Below, one piece after another: positions 1 to 6,333 of a stretch of 7,576 bases of DNA. Made by a program: the position numbers and the translations under genes. Source of the DNA: Candidatus Krumholzibacteriia bacterium (lineage in GTDB: Bacteria; Krumholzibacteriota; Krumholzibacteriia; LZORAL124-64-63); contig JALUJS010000534.1 of NCBI GenBank assembly GCA_027056825.1, forward strand, positions 1-7,576. Direction: 5' to 3'. The notes under the pieces are model-generated. The model was not told the DNA's origin and ran no database searches. It was given only the letters and a program-made list of their open reading frames with translations. Position 1 is the first letter of the stretch. Each line of letters begins with the position of its first letter.

Positions 1-532
1 CGTAGACAAGATCCTGCCGCACCTGCACCTTGGTTTTCCCATCGAAGAGGCCGAGGGCATCCACACGCGCTGGCACCGCAGCGTGCTGCTGGTGCTGGCC
101 ATCACCCTGCACAACATCCCCGAGGGGCTGGCCGTGGGCGTGGCCTTCGGCGCGGTGGCCGCAGGGGTGCCCGCGGCGACCATGGGCGGAGCCGTGGCTT
201 TGGCCCTGGGCATCGGCATCCAGAACTTCCCCGAGGGGCTGGCCGTGGCCGCGCCCCTGCGGCGTGAGGGCTGGTCCCGCCGCAAAAGCTTCATGTACGG
301 GCAGGCCTCGGGCTTCGTGGAGCCCATGGCCGGTGTGATCGGGGCCGCGGCGGTGCTGCTCATGCGCCCGTTGCTGCCGTATGCCCTGAGCTTCGCCGCC
401 GGGGCCATGATCTACGTGGTGGTCGAGGAACTGATCCCCGAATCCCAGCTCCAGAAGAACACCGACCTGGCCACCGTGGGGGCCATGCTGGGCTTCGCGG
501 TGATGATGACCCTGGATGTGGCGCTGGGCTAA
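1..532 (+). CDS. ZIP-family divalent metal transporter (GufA/ZIP11-like), 5'-truncated
   Basis: This is the C-terminal part of an inner-membrane zinc/divalent cation transporter, read in frame from base 2 to the TAA at 530-532; the start lies outside the window. The fragment opens with a His-containing loop (PHLHLG) followed by a hydrophobic helix carrying [10 protein letters not shown], a second carrying [10 protein letters not shown], then [16 protein letters not shown] and a last hydrophobic helix. The paired [H/Q]N-x-PEG motifs on adjacent helices are the metal-site signature of ZIP proteins, and the Gln in the second motif resembles the GufA/ZIP11 branch, including BbZIP. By family comparison about TM4 to TM8 of eight helices are present. 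An ATG at 83 lies within the conserved region and is not a credible start, because homology continues upstream of it. The gene is separated from the next operon by 138 bases. Metal specificity and direction of transport cannot be read from the sequence. Confidence 0.93.
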   Translation, partial: VDKILPHLHLGFPIEEAEGIHTRWHRSVLLVLAITLHNIPEGLAVGVAFGAVAAGVPAATMGGAVALALGIGIQNFPEGLAVAAPLRREGWSRRKSFMYGQASGFVEPMAGVIGAAAVLLMRPLLPYALSFAAGAMIYVVVEELIPESQLQKNTDLATVGAMLGFAVMMTLDVALG

Positions 533-572
533 ACCATACCTAATTGCTTCAAATTAAAACGATTATAGATGG

Positions 573-585
573 CGCCGCGCCGGCG
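573..585 (+). other. Short GC hairpin in the ZIP/HMG-CoA synthase intergenic region
   Basis: CGCCG and CGGCG are separated by three bases, giving a 5-bp GC stem. It lies 40 bases after the ZIP stop codon and just upstream of the promoter candidate. There is no T-run after it, so it is at most a weak or factor-assisted terminator. The surrounding 533-570 stretch is unusually AT-rich for this window and contains no gene. Confidence 0.2.
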
Positions 586-590
586 GAGCC

Positions 591-619
591 TTGATGGATG
601 CGAGCGCAACTGGTAGAAT
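591..619 (+). promoter_or_regulatory. Sigma70-like promoter candidate for the HMG-CoA synthase operon
   Basis: TTGATG at 591-596 and TAGAAT at 614-619 are separated by exactly 17 bases, a good match to -35 and -10 elements. Transcription would start near 625-627, leaving a leader of roughly 45 bases before the ATG at 671. The leader contains a strong Shine-Dalgarno (AAGGAG, 658-663). No clear operator or riboswitch fold was seen in the leader. Confidence 0.5.
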
Positions 620-670
620 CTGCGCCTTGTCACCCTGTACGAGCTGACCCAACAGAAAAGGAGAGGCCGC

Positions 671-1720
671 ATGCACGGGATTGTCGGCTACGGCGCGTAT
701 GTGCCGCGCTTCAGGATCAAGGCCGAAGACATCGCCAACCAGTGGGGAGCCGATGCCGACGCCTTCAAGAAAGGACTCCTTCTGGAGGAAAAAACCGTCC
801 CCGGCCCGGACGAGGATACCATCACCATCAGCGTGGCCGCCGCGCGCGACGCGGTGACTCGCGCGGGCATCGATCCGCAGTTGATCGGCGCCTGCTACAT
901 CGGTTCGGAGAGCCATCCCTACGCGGTCAAGCCCTCGGGCACGGTGCTGATCGACGCCCTCGGCATCGGCCCCGACTGCCACGTGGCCGATTTCGAGTTC
1001 GCCTGCAAGGCCGGCACCGAGGCCATGTACGTGGCCTACTCCCACGTCAAGTCCGGTGAGATGGAGTACGCCCTGGGCATCGGCGCGGACACCAGCCAGG
1101 GCGCGCCCGGCGACGCGCTGGAGTACACCGCTTCGGCGGGCGGTTCGGCCTTCATCATGGGTAGCGAGGGCGTGGTGGCCGAGATCCTGCACACCTACTC
1201 CTTCACCTCCGACACGCCCGACTTCTGGCGCCGCGAGGGGGAGTTCTACCCCCGCCACGCCGGACGCTTCACCGGCGAGCCCGCCTATTTCCACCACGTG
1301 CTCAGCTCGTGCCGGGGCATCCTCGAGCGCAGCGGCATGAAGCCCGCCGACTTCAAGTACGCGGTGTTCCACATGCCCAACGGCAAGTTTCCGCTGCGCG
1401 CGGGCAAGGCCATGGGCTTCAGGAAGGAGCAGCTCGAACAGGGCTGGGTCGTGAACCTCATGGGCAATACCTACAGCGGCTCGTCGCCCACGGGCCTGGC
1501 CGCGTGCCTGGACGAGGCCGAGCCGGGCGACCACATCCTGGTCACCTCCTTCGGCAGCGGCGCGGGGTCCGATTCCTTCATCCTGCGGGCCACCGACCGT
1601 CTGCCCGAGGTGCAGGGTCTGGCGCCCAAGGTCCGGGACCAACTCGCCGACCGCCGCATCCACCTGGATTACGGCAAGTACGTTGCTTACCGCGGCAAGA
1701 TCCGCATGAACGAGGTCTAG
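671..1720 (+). CDS. Hydroxymethylglutaryl-CoA synthase, archaeal type
   Basis: The predicted reaction is condensation of acetyl-CoA with acetoacetyl-CoA to give HMG-CoA, the committed entry to the mevalonate pathway, in the cytoplasm. The 349-residue product is full length for the compact archaeal family and shorter than eukaryotic enzymes. The thiolase-fold catalytic residues can be placed: Glu80 in [13 protein letters not shown], the acyl-accepting Cys112 in [12 protein letters not shown], and His234 in [18 protein letters not shown]. The [12 protein letters not shown] loop (265-276) and the GSGAGSDSF stretch near 296-303 complete the ketosynthase-like core. The start is set by AAGGAG seven bases upstream. 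It is the first gene of an operon: the thiolase begins 14 bases after its TAG, and a DUF35 gene follows. That is the gene set encoding the archaeal thiolase/HMG-CoA synthase complex. Another 3-ketoacyl-CoA chemistry is possible, since the family also occurs in bacteria of unknown pathway, but the conserved triad favours true HMG-CoA synthase. Confidence 0.9.
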   Translation: MHGIVGYGAYVPRFRIKAEDIANQWGADADAFKKGLLLEEKTVPGPDEDTITISVAAARDAVTRAGIDPQLIGACYIGSESHPYAVKPSGTVLIDALGIGPDCHVADFEFACKAGTEAMYVAYSHVKSGEMEYALGIGADTSQGAPGDALEYTASAGGSAFIMGSEGVVAEILHTYSFTSDTPDFWRREGEFYPRHAGRFTGEPAYFHHVLSSCRGILERSGMKPADFKYAVFHMPNGKFPLRAGKAMGFRKEQLEQGWVVNLMGNTYSGSSPTGLAACLDEAEPGDHILVTSFGSGAGSDSFILRATDRLPEVQGLAPKVRDQLADRRIHLDYGKYVAYRGKIRMNEV

Positions 1721-1734
1721 AAAGGGGGCGGAAC

Positions 1735-2892
1735 ATGAGAGAAGTAGCTGTCATCGGCATCGGCTTGACGAAGTTCGGCGAGCTCTGGGACACCCCTTTG
1801 CGGGACCTGTTCGCCATGGCCGCGGCCGACTGTCTGGAAGATGCGGGCGTGGGCCGCGACCAGGTCCAGTCCGCCTACATCGGCTGTATGACCAGCGGAA
1901 TGTTCGTGGCCCAGGAACACCTGGCCTCGATCCTCACCGACTACGCCGGCCTGAAGGGCATCGCCGCCACCCGGGTCGAGTCGGCCTGCGCTTCGGGCGG
2001 GGCCGCCTTCCGCGCCGCGTACCTGGAAGTGGCCAGCGGGGCCAGCGATTTCGTGCTGGCCGGCGGCGTGGAGAAGATGAACGACGGCGCCGACGCCACG
2101 GCCTGCCTGGCCGCGGCCGCCGACCAGGAGTACGAGGTCTTCCACGGGGTGACCTTCCCCGGCCTGTACGCCATGATCGCCCAGGCGCACATGGCCAAAT
2201 ACGGCACGACGCCCGAGCAGATGGCCGCCGTCGCGGTCAAAAACCACGACAACGGGGCGCGCAACCCCAAGGCCCAGTTCCAGATGGAGATCACCAAAGA
2301 TACGGTGCTGAACGCCGTGCGCGTGGCCGAGCCCCTGGGCCTGTTCGACTGCTCGCCGGTGACCGACGGCGGGGCGTGCGTGCTGCTGGCTCCGGTGGAG
2401 GTGGCCAGGAAGCTGGGCAAGCCCATCGTCAAGATCATCGGCTCGGGCCACGCCACCGACACCATCGCCCTGCATGACCGCGAGGATTTCGCGTCCATCC
2501 CGGTGGTGGGTCTGGCCGCGCAGCGGGCGTTCCAGCAGGCGGGCATCGGCATCAAGGATGTCGATTTCGCCGAGGTGCACGACTGCTTCACCATCTCGGA
2601 GATCGTCTGCACCGAGGAACTGGGCATCTTCGAGCGCGGCAAGGGTGGGCCCGCGGCCGAGGCGGGAGAGACGGCCCTGGACGGCTCGTTCCCCGTCAAC
2701 ACCTCGGGCGGTCTGAAGAGCAAGGGCCATCCGGTGGGCGCCACGGGCATCGCGCAGATCTGCGAGGTGTACGCCCAGCTCACCGGCCGGGCGGGCGACC
2801 GCCAGTTGAAGAATCCCCGCCGCGGACTGGCCCAGAACATGGGCGGCTCGGGCGGCAGCTGCACCGTGCACATCCTGGAGGTGGAATCATGA
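1735..2892 (+). CDS. Acetyl-CoA acetyltransferase (thiolase), archaeal/SCP2 type
   Basis: The likely reaction is Claisen condensation of two acetyl-CoA to acetoacetyl-CoA, which is handed to the preceding HMG-CoA synthase. The 385-residue product begins [16 protein letters not shown], a typical archaeal/SCP2-thiolase N-terminus. The nucleophile is Cys85 in [16 protein letters not shown]. The usual NEAF loop is replaced by [10 protein letters not shown] (His282), and the catalytic His332 lies in [14 protein letters not shown]. The C-terminal loop reads QNMGGSGGS (367-375), with Asn where classical biosynthetic thiolases have their second active-site Cys. These substitutions place it in the SCP2/archaeal branch rather than with PhaA/AtoB. 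The start at 1735 is supported by the AAAGGGGG purine run just upstream; an open frame extends further upstream inside the synthase gene but has no homology there. The last codon overlaps the start of the DUF35 gene, indicating translational coupling. Degradative 3-ketoacyl thiolase activity is an alternative reading. Confidence 0.9.
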   Translation: MREVAVIGIGLTKFGELWDTPLRDLFAMAAADCLEDAGVGRDQVQSAYIGCMTSGMFVAQEHLASILTDYAGLKGIAATRVESACASGGAAFRAAYLEVASGASDFVLAGGVEKMNDGADATACLAAAADQEYEVFHGVTFPGLYAMIAQAHMAKYGTTPEQMAAVAVKNHDNGARNPKAQFQMEITKDTVLNAVRVAEPLGLFDCSPVTDGGACVLLAPVEVARKLGKPIVKIIGSGHATDTIALHDREDFASIPVVGLAAQRAFQQAGIGIKDVDFAEVHDCFTISEIVCTEELGIFERGKGGPAAEAGETALDGSFPVNTSGGLKSKGHPVGATGIAQICEVYAQLTGRAGDRQLKNPRRGLAQNMGGSGGSCTVHILEVES

Positions 2893-3284
2893 TCACACCG
2901 CGCTATCACCGGGAGATTCCCCAGCGCTACCGGCTCGAGGCCGGCAAGTGCGCCGCCTGCGGCGAGATCCATTTCCCACCGCGCGCGGTGTGCCGCAAGT
3001 GCGGCGGCCGCGAGATGGAGACCGTCGCCCTGCCGCGCCGCGGCAAGGTCGTGACCCACACCACGGTGTGGATCCCGCCCGCGCCGTTCGAGGGCCAGAA
3101 GCCTTATGTCAACGCCGTGGTCGAGCTGGAAAACGGCGTCAAGCTGACCTGCATGGTGGCCGAGGCGCCGCCGGACGAAGTGAAGATCGGCACGGAGGTC
3201 GAGCTGGTCTTTCGCCGCCTGCAGCACGAGCCCGTCTGGGAGGTCATCCAGTACGGCTACAAGGCCCGCGTCGTGAAGGTGTAG
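2889..3284 (+). CDS. DUF35 zinc-ribbon / OB-fold acyl-CoA-associated protein
   Basis: This small cytoplasmic partner protein has 131 residues, the usual family size. The N-terminal rubredoxin-like zinc ribbon has Cys21 and Cys24 (CAAC) and Cys35 and Cys38 (CRKC), all four ligands intact. It is followed by the DUF35 OB fold from about residue 45 ([41 protein letters not shown] gives the first strands). In the archaeal complex the DUF35 protein bridges thiolase and HMG-CoA synthase and contributes to a shared CoA-binding site, so that acetoacetyl-CoA is channelled without release. The ATG overlaps the thiolase TGA as ATGA, which fixes the start and suggests coupled, stoichiometric translation. 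Related DUF35 proteins also partner thiolases in other acyl-CoA pathways, for example BbsA in toluene degradation. The neighbouring synthase makes the mevalonate role the best reading, but that role is inferred from context. Confidence 0.9.
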   Translation: MITPRYHREIPQRYRLEAGKCAACGEIHFPPRAVCRKCGGREMETVALPRRGKVVTHTTVWIPPAPFEGQKPYVNAVVELENGVKLTCMVAEAPPDEVKIGTEVELVFRRLQHEPVWEVIQYGYKARVVKV

Positions 3285-3288
3285 CGGC

Positions 3289-3981
3289 ATGGGCAAGGGC
3301 AAGTACAAGGGCCGCCGCGCGGCGGCCTTTGTCTTCGATCTGGATGGAACGCTGGTCGATTCGGGCGAGGACATCGCCCGGTCGGCCAACTTCGTGCGCG
3401 GGCATTTCGACCTGCCCCCGCTGCCTTTGCCGACGGTGATCGGCTATGTGGGCGACGGCGTGGAAATGCTGCTGCGGCGCGCGTTGGCGCATGGCAAGGA
3501 TCCGGATGATCCCTTGCCGGCGGGACAACTGGACGAGGGGCTGGCGGTGTTCCGCCAGCATTACGGCCGCCACCTGCTGGACACCACGAAGCTCTATCCC
3601 GGCGTCCTGGATGTGCTGATGCGCTACCGCGCCTTTCCCTTGCTGCTGGCCACCAACAAGCCCCGGGAATTCACGGACGCCATCCTGTCGGGCCTGGGCA
3701 TCCGCGACGCCTTCGCCAACATCATAGCCGGCGACGAGACCCCCGCGCGCAAGCCGGATCCGGAGCACCTGCGCCGGGTCACCGCCGGGCTTGATATCCC
3801 CGCCTCGGATATCGTGGTGGTCGGCGACAGCCCCAACGACATCCTGGCCGCCAAGGCCCTGGGAGCGGTGTCGGTGGGCTGCACCTACGGCCTGGTGTAC
3901 AAGGGCCGGGTGCTGGCGGCGGAGCCGGACCTGGTCATCGACGCCATCGGCGAGCTGGCGGGACTGTTCCCCTCGCGCTGA
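3289..3981 (+). CDS. gph: HAD-superfamily phosphatase, phosphoglycolate phosphatase-like
   Basis: This is a soluble phosphohydrolase of 230 residues. All four HAD motifs are visible: FDLDGTLVDS with nucleophile Asp17 and acid Asp19; LLATNKP with Thr122; Lys155 in ARKPDPEHL; and VVGDSPNDILAA with Asp180 and Asp184 for Mg2+. A helical C1 cap lies between motifs I and II and contains IGYVGDGVEMLLRRAL, a stretch typical of Gph-type phosphoglycolate phosphatases. The usual role is removal of 2-phosphoglycolate, but specificity in this family is hard to read from sequence. The start at 3289 is preceded by AAGGTG (3276-3281), which overlaps the end of the DUF35 gene; only four bases separate the two genes, so it is very likely co-transcribed with the trio. 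The short basic N-terminus (MGKGKYKGRR) precedes the domain. A role on a phosphorylated intermediate connected with the operon is possible but untested. Confidence 0.85.
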   Translation: MGKGKYKGRRAAAFVFDLDGTLVDSGEDIARSANFVRGHFDLPPLPLPTVIGYVGDGVEMLLRRALAHGKDPDDPLPAGQLDEGLAVFRQHYGRHLLDTTKLYPGVLDVLMRYRAFPLLLATNKPREFTDAILSGLGIRDAFANIIAGDETPARKPDPEHLRRVTAGLDIPASDIVVVGDSPNDILAAKALGAVSVGCTYGLVYKGRVLAAEPDLVIDAIGELAGLFPSR

Positions 3982-3999
3982 TCGGCTCCTTGTCCCCGG

Positions 4000-4028
4000 T
4001 TGCCGGATCAGCTTCCTGCGGTGATAAT
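4000..4028 (+). promoter_or_regulatory. Sigma70-like promoter candidate for the ygfK-like gene
   Basis: TTGCCG at 4000-4005 and GATAAT at 4023-4028 are separated by 17 bases, in the 58-base gap between the HAD gene stop and the first possible ATG. A transcript would begin near 4035. That would leave the ATG at 4040 almost leaderless and the ATG at 4067 with a leader of about 30 bases, which favours the second start. It also suggests that the ygfK-like gene can be transcribed independently of the upstream operon. Confidence 0.45.
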
Positions 4029-4066
4029 CTCCCCGTGACATGGGCCTCCAACGAAAGATCCCGGTG

Positions 4067-5839
4067 ATGACGCGATCCGATGTGCCGCTTTACCCCTGGC
4101 CCCTGGGCATGCTGCTCGGGCGCATCGAACACGAGTGGCGGACGCGCGGCCAGGTTTTCGGCCTGGCCGCCAGGCGCTTTTTCCGCGACGACCCCGCCGT
4201 TGACCTGGGCTGGGAGCTGGATGGAGCAAAGGTGGCCACTCCGGTGGGCCCGGCGGCGGGACCCCACACCCAGCTGGCCCAGAACATCGTGCTGGGCTGG
4301 CTGGCCGGAGGGCGCAGCTTCGAGCTGAAGACGGTCCAGGTGCTGGACGACCTGGAGATCCCGCGGCCCTGCATCGACATGGAGACCGTGGGCTACAACG
4401 TGGAGTGGAGCCAGGAGCTGAGCCTGCCGCAGTCGTTGCGGGAATACGTCAAGGCCTGGCTGCTGCTGGCGGTGCTGCGTCGCTGGGAGCCCCTGCGCGA
4501 GGTGCTGGGCGAGCCGGGGGATCATGTCTTCGAGCTGTCGGTGGGATACGACCTGCCGGGGATCCAGTCCCCGGTGATGGACGCCTTCATCCATGGCCTG
4601 GGTCATGCCGGTGTGCTGATCGACGAGCTGCGGCGGGACATCGGTGGGGACTTCGCCCCGCTGCGCGACGTGCCCGTTCCGGAGCGCATCGTCCGCACCG
4701 CCACCCTGAGCACCTTCCACGGGTGCCCTCCCGACCAGATCGAGGGCATCGTCCGGCACCTGATGACCGCCCACGGCCTGGATGTCACCGTCAAGTTCAA
4801 CCCGACGTTGCTGGGCCTGGAGACCGTGGACGGGATCTTCCACGACCGCCTGGGTTATGCCGACGTCGCCCTGGATCCGGAGGCCTTCGCCGCGGACCTG
4901 CAGTTCGACCGGGCGTTGGAGATGATCGAAAGGCTGCGGGAATTCGCCGCCGACAACGGGCGGCGCCTGGGGATCAAGCTGACCAACACCCTGGTGGTGC
5001 GCAACGCGCGCGGCGTGATGCCGGGCGAGAGCATGTACCTGAGCGGACGGCCCCTGCACGTGCTGGCGGTCACGCTGCTGGAAAGGCTGCACCGGGCCCT
5101 GCCCGGGGTGCTACAGGTGGCGGACCAGACCGACGCCCCGGTGCCCGTGGCCTTCAGTGCGGGCGTGGACAAGGACAACCTGGCGGAAGTGGTGGCGCTG
5201 GGGTTGCGCCCGGTGACCATCTGCAGCGACCTGCTGCGCCCGGGCGGCTACGGCCGCATGGCCCAGGGCCTGCGCAAACTGCAGCGACGCATGCGGGAGC
5301 AGGGCCTGGCCGATCTGTCCGGCCTGACAGCAGCAGCCCACGCCGACGCCCGCGCCGCAGGCCGCGCGGACGCCGTGGCCGCCTACGCGGACACCATGGC
5401 CTCACCCGAGGCCGTCGCCCGCTACGGGGCCGGCGGCCTGAAGCCCCCGCGGACGGTGGACCGCGTCCTGGAGATGTTCGACTGCACCGCCTGCACCAAC
5501 TGCGTCACCGTCTGTCCCAACAACGCGTTCTTCACCGTGCCGACCCCGCCCGACCAGGGGCTCGAGGCGCGGGAGCAGTACCTGGTGCTCGCCGAACTGT
5601 GCAACGACTGTGGCAACTGCACGACCTTCTGTCCGGAAGACGGCGAGCCCCAGAAGGTCAAACCCCGGCTGTATACCCGGCCCGAGGCGTGGCTGATGCG
5701 TGACAAGGATGGTTACCTGGTGGAGTCCGGCGAAGAGGGCGTCACCGTCAGCGGCGCGGACGAAACGGCGGCCCGCCTGGTCCGGCTGCTGTCGGGCGCG
5801 GACCTGCCGTTCGTTCTTCAGTCCCCGGGAGACAGGTGA
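4067..5839 (+). CDS. ygfK: YgfK-like (putative selenate reductase subunit family) iron-sulfur protein, short form
   Basis: This is a predicted cytoplasmic flavin/iron-sulfur protein of about 590 residues. Residues 1-430 resemble the dihydroorotate-dehydrogenase-like part of E. coli YgfK. Conserved stretches include ATPVGPAAGPHTQLAQNI, FELKTVQVLDDLEIPRPCID, STFHGCPPDQIEGI, VKFNPTLLG and FSAGVDKDN followed by ICSDLLRPGGYGR, consistent with a TIM barrel that binds FMN. A ferredoxin-like tail has two CxxCxxCxxxCP sets, Cys473/476/479/483 and Cys512/515/518/522, for two [4Fe-4S] clusters. E. coli YgfK is about 1,030 residues and contains an NAD(P)/FAD reductase module; no dinucleotide-binding motif is seen here, so that module is absent. 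YgfK is associated with selenate reduction and with anaerobic purine breakdown, but no such genes are nearby. ATG 4067 was chosen over ATG 4040 (nine codons longer) because of the promoter position; neither has a strong Shine-Dalgarno. The 3' end overlaps the convergent gene by 22 bases. Confidence 0.85.
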   Translation: MTRSDVPLYPWPLGMLLGRIEHEWRTRGQVFGLAARRFFRDDPAVDLGWELDGAKVATPVGPAAGPHTQLAQNIVLGWLAGGRSFELKTVQVLDDLEIPRPCIDMETVGYNVEWSQELSLPQSLREYVKAWLLLAVLRRWEPLREVLGEPGDHVFELSVGYDLPGIQSPVMDAFIHGLGHAGVLIDELRRDIGGDFAPLRDVPVPERIVRTATLSTFHGCPPDQIEGIVRHLMTAHGLDVTVKFNPTLLGLETVDGIFHDRLGYADVALDPEAFAADLQFDRALEMIERLREFAADNGRRLGIKLTNTLVVRNARGVMPGESMYLSGRPLHVLAVTLLERLHRALPGVLQVADQTDAPVPVAFSAGVDKDNLAEVVALGLRPVTICSDLLRPGGYGRMAQGLRKLQRRMREQGLADLSGLTAAAHADARAAGRADAVAAYADTMASPEAVARYGAGGLKPPRTVDRVLEMFDCTACTNCVTVCPNNAFFTVPTPPDQGLEAREQYLVLAELCNDCGNCTTFCPEDGEPQKVKPRLYTRPEAWLMRDKDGYLVESGEEGVTVSGADETAARLVRLLSGADLPFVLQSPGDR

Positions 5840-6303
5840 CGCAAAAGATGCTCCAGGGCCCGGCGAACGCCCTCGCGGGTGTACGGGTCGTCCGGGGCGG
5901 GGGCCTCGCCCGCCCGCTCGAAGCGGGGCTTTTCGTCGTACATGCGGCCCCAGCGGGCATCGGCATCCCGCACCAGGTCGGCCAGGGCTTCCCCGCCGGC
6001 CAGGGTCCGTTCCAGGAAGCTGCGCAGCAGGGTCCGGGGTTCGCCGAAATGGCGGGCCACCAGCGACGGGTTGGATTCCAGGCGGGCCAGGATGGCCTGC
6101 CGCAGGGCGCCCTCGCCGTCCGGAAGGCTGCTCAGCAGTAGCTCTTTGACCTGAAACATGGTTTGATCGGCGGCGGCCACCGGCGAGGCGCCCTTGAGGA
6201 CGCCGCGCGAGGAGCGCAGGGCGGCCTCGCCGTCGCTGACGGTGTGGCCGCGCAGGATTTCCGGTTCGGAAGGCAACCGGTTGCTGTCTTTTTTCCCGGC
6301 CAT
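5818..6303 (-). CDS. Hypothetical protein, 161 residues, no recognised family
   Basis: I do not recognise this protein. The minus-strand frame from ATG (complement of 6301-6303) to TGA (5818-5820) has strong G/C third-position bias (runs of GCC, CTG, CGC, GAC codons) and a protein-like composition, unlike the opposite strand, which translates to Gly/Ala/Pro-rich low-complexity sequence. The product is soluble, with no signal peptide or membrane helix. It starts MAGKKDSNRLPSEPEILRGH, has a polar, probably flexible first 45 residues, and then Leu/Glu/Arg-rich amphipathic helices (LRQAILARLESNPSLVARHFGEP, LLRSFLERTLAGGEALADLVRDA). It ends in YTREGVRRALEHLLRHLSPGD. No Cys residues are present. 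No good Shine-Dalgarno is visible upstream; a TATGCT element close to the start would give a very short leader. The frame stays open further upstream into the methyltransferase gene, but that extension is antisense shadow. It overlaps the ygfK-like gene end by 22 bases. Confidence 0.7.
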   Translation of the reverse strand: MAGKKDSNRLPSEPEILRGHTVSDGEAALRSSRGVLKGASPVAAADQTMFQVKELLLSSLPDGEGALRQAILARLESNPSLVARHFGEPRTLLRSFLERTLAGGEALADLVRDADARWGRMYDEKPRFERAGEAPAPDDPYTREGVRRALEHLLRHLSPGD

Positions 6304-6319
6304 GGGTCCAGCATAACAC

Positions 6320-6324
6320 AAGGA
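6320..6324 (+). promoter_or_regulatory. Shine-Dalgarno supporting a TTG start of the methyltransferase
   Basis: AAGGA lies nine bases before the TTG at 6334, within the short divergent gap between the minus-strand hypothetical gene (start 6303) and the methyltransferase. No in-frame ATG is available between here and the SAM-binding motif, so this site decides the start choice. Confidence 0.5.
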
Positions 6325-6333
6325 ACGGCGGTC

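Noticed and set aside
541..570. AT-rich stretch considered as an UP element or second promoter
   Set aside because: A TTGCTT/TATAGA pair exists but its 14-base spacer is too short, and the stretch lies too far upstream of the 591-619 promoter to act as its UP element.
573..585. Rho-independent terminator after the ZIP gene
   Set aside because: The hairpin has only five base pairs and no T-run follows, so it was recorded only as a short hairpin.
563..1663. Minus-strand open frame across the HMG-CoA synthase gene
   Set aside because: It is antisense to an enzyme with intact catalytic residues and shows no domain features of its own.
1309..1734. Upstream in-frame extension of the thiolase
   Set aside because: The extension lies inside the HMG-CoA synthase gene and has a composition unlike a protein. 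Thiolase homology begins at the ATG at 1735, which has its own purine-rich ribosome site.
1717..2871. Long open frame on the minus strand across the thiolase gene
   Set aside because: It is antisense to a well-conserved thiolase. Its translation is His/Gly/Ala/Arg-rich with no recognisable motif, which is typical of GC-rich mirror frames.
1941..3389. Long minus-strand open frame across thiolase, DUF35 and the HAD gene start
   Set aside because: It spans three real plus-strand genes and has a Ser/Pro/Ala-rich low-complexity translation, so it is a shadow of codon bias.
3935..5092. Minus-strand open frame opposite the ygfK-like gene
   Set aside because: The translation is Gln/His/Arg-rich without conserved motifs, and the plus strand matches YgfK throughout this region.
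4405..5703. Plus-strand alternative frame inside the ygfK-like gene
   Set aside because: It is an Arg/Gly/Pro/Ala-rich out-of-frame translation, and the true frame contains the conserved YgfK motifs and Cys clusters.
5836..6141. Plus-strand open frame opposite the hypothetical gene
   Set aside because: It has a Gly/Ala/Gln/Pro-rich composition with no ribosome site; the minus strand shows the third-position G/C bias of a real gene.
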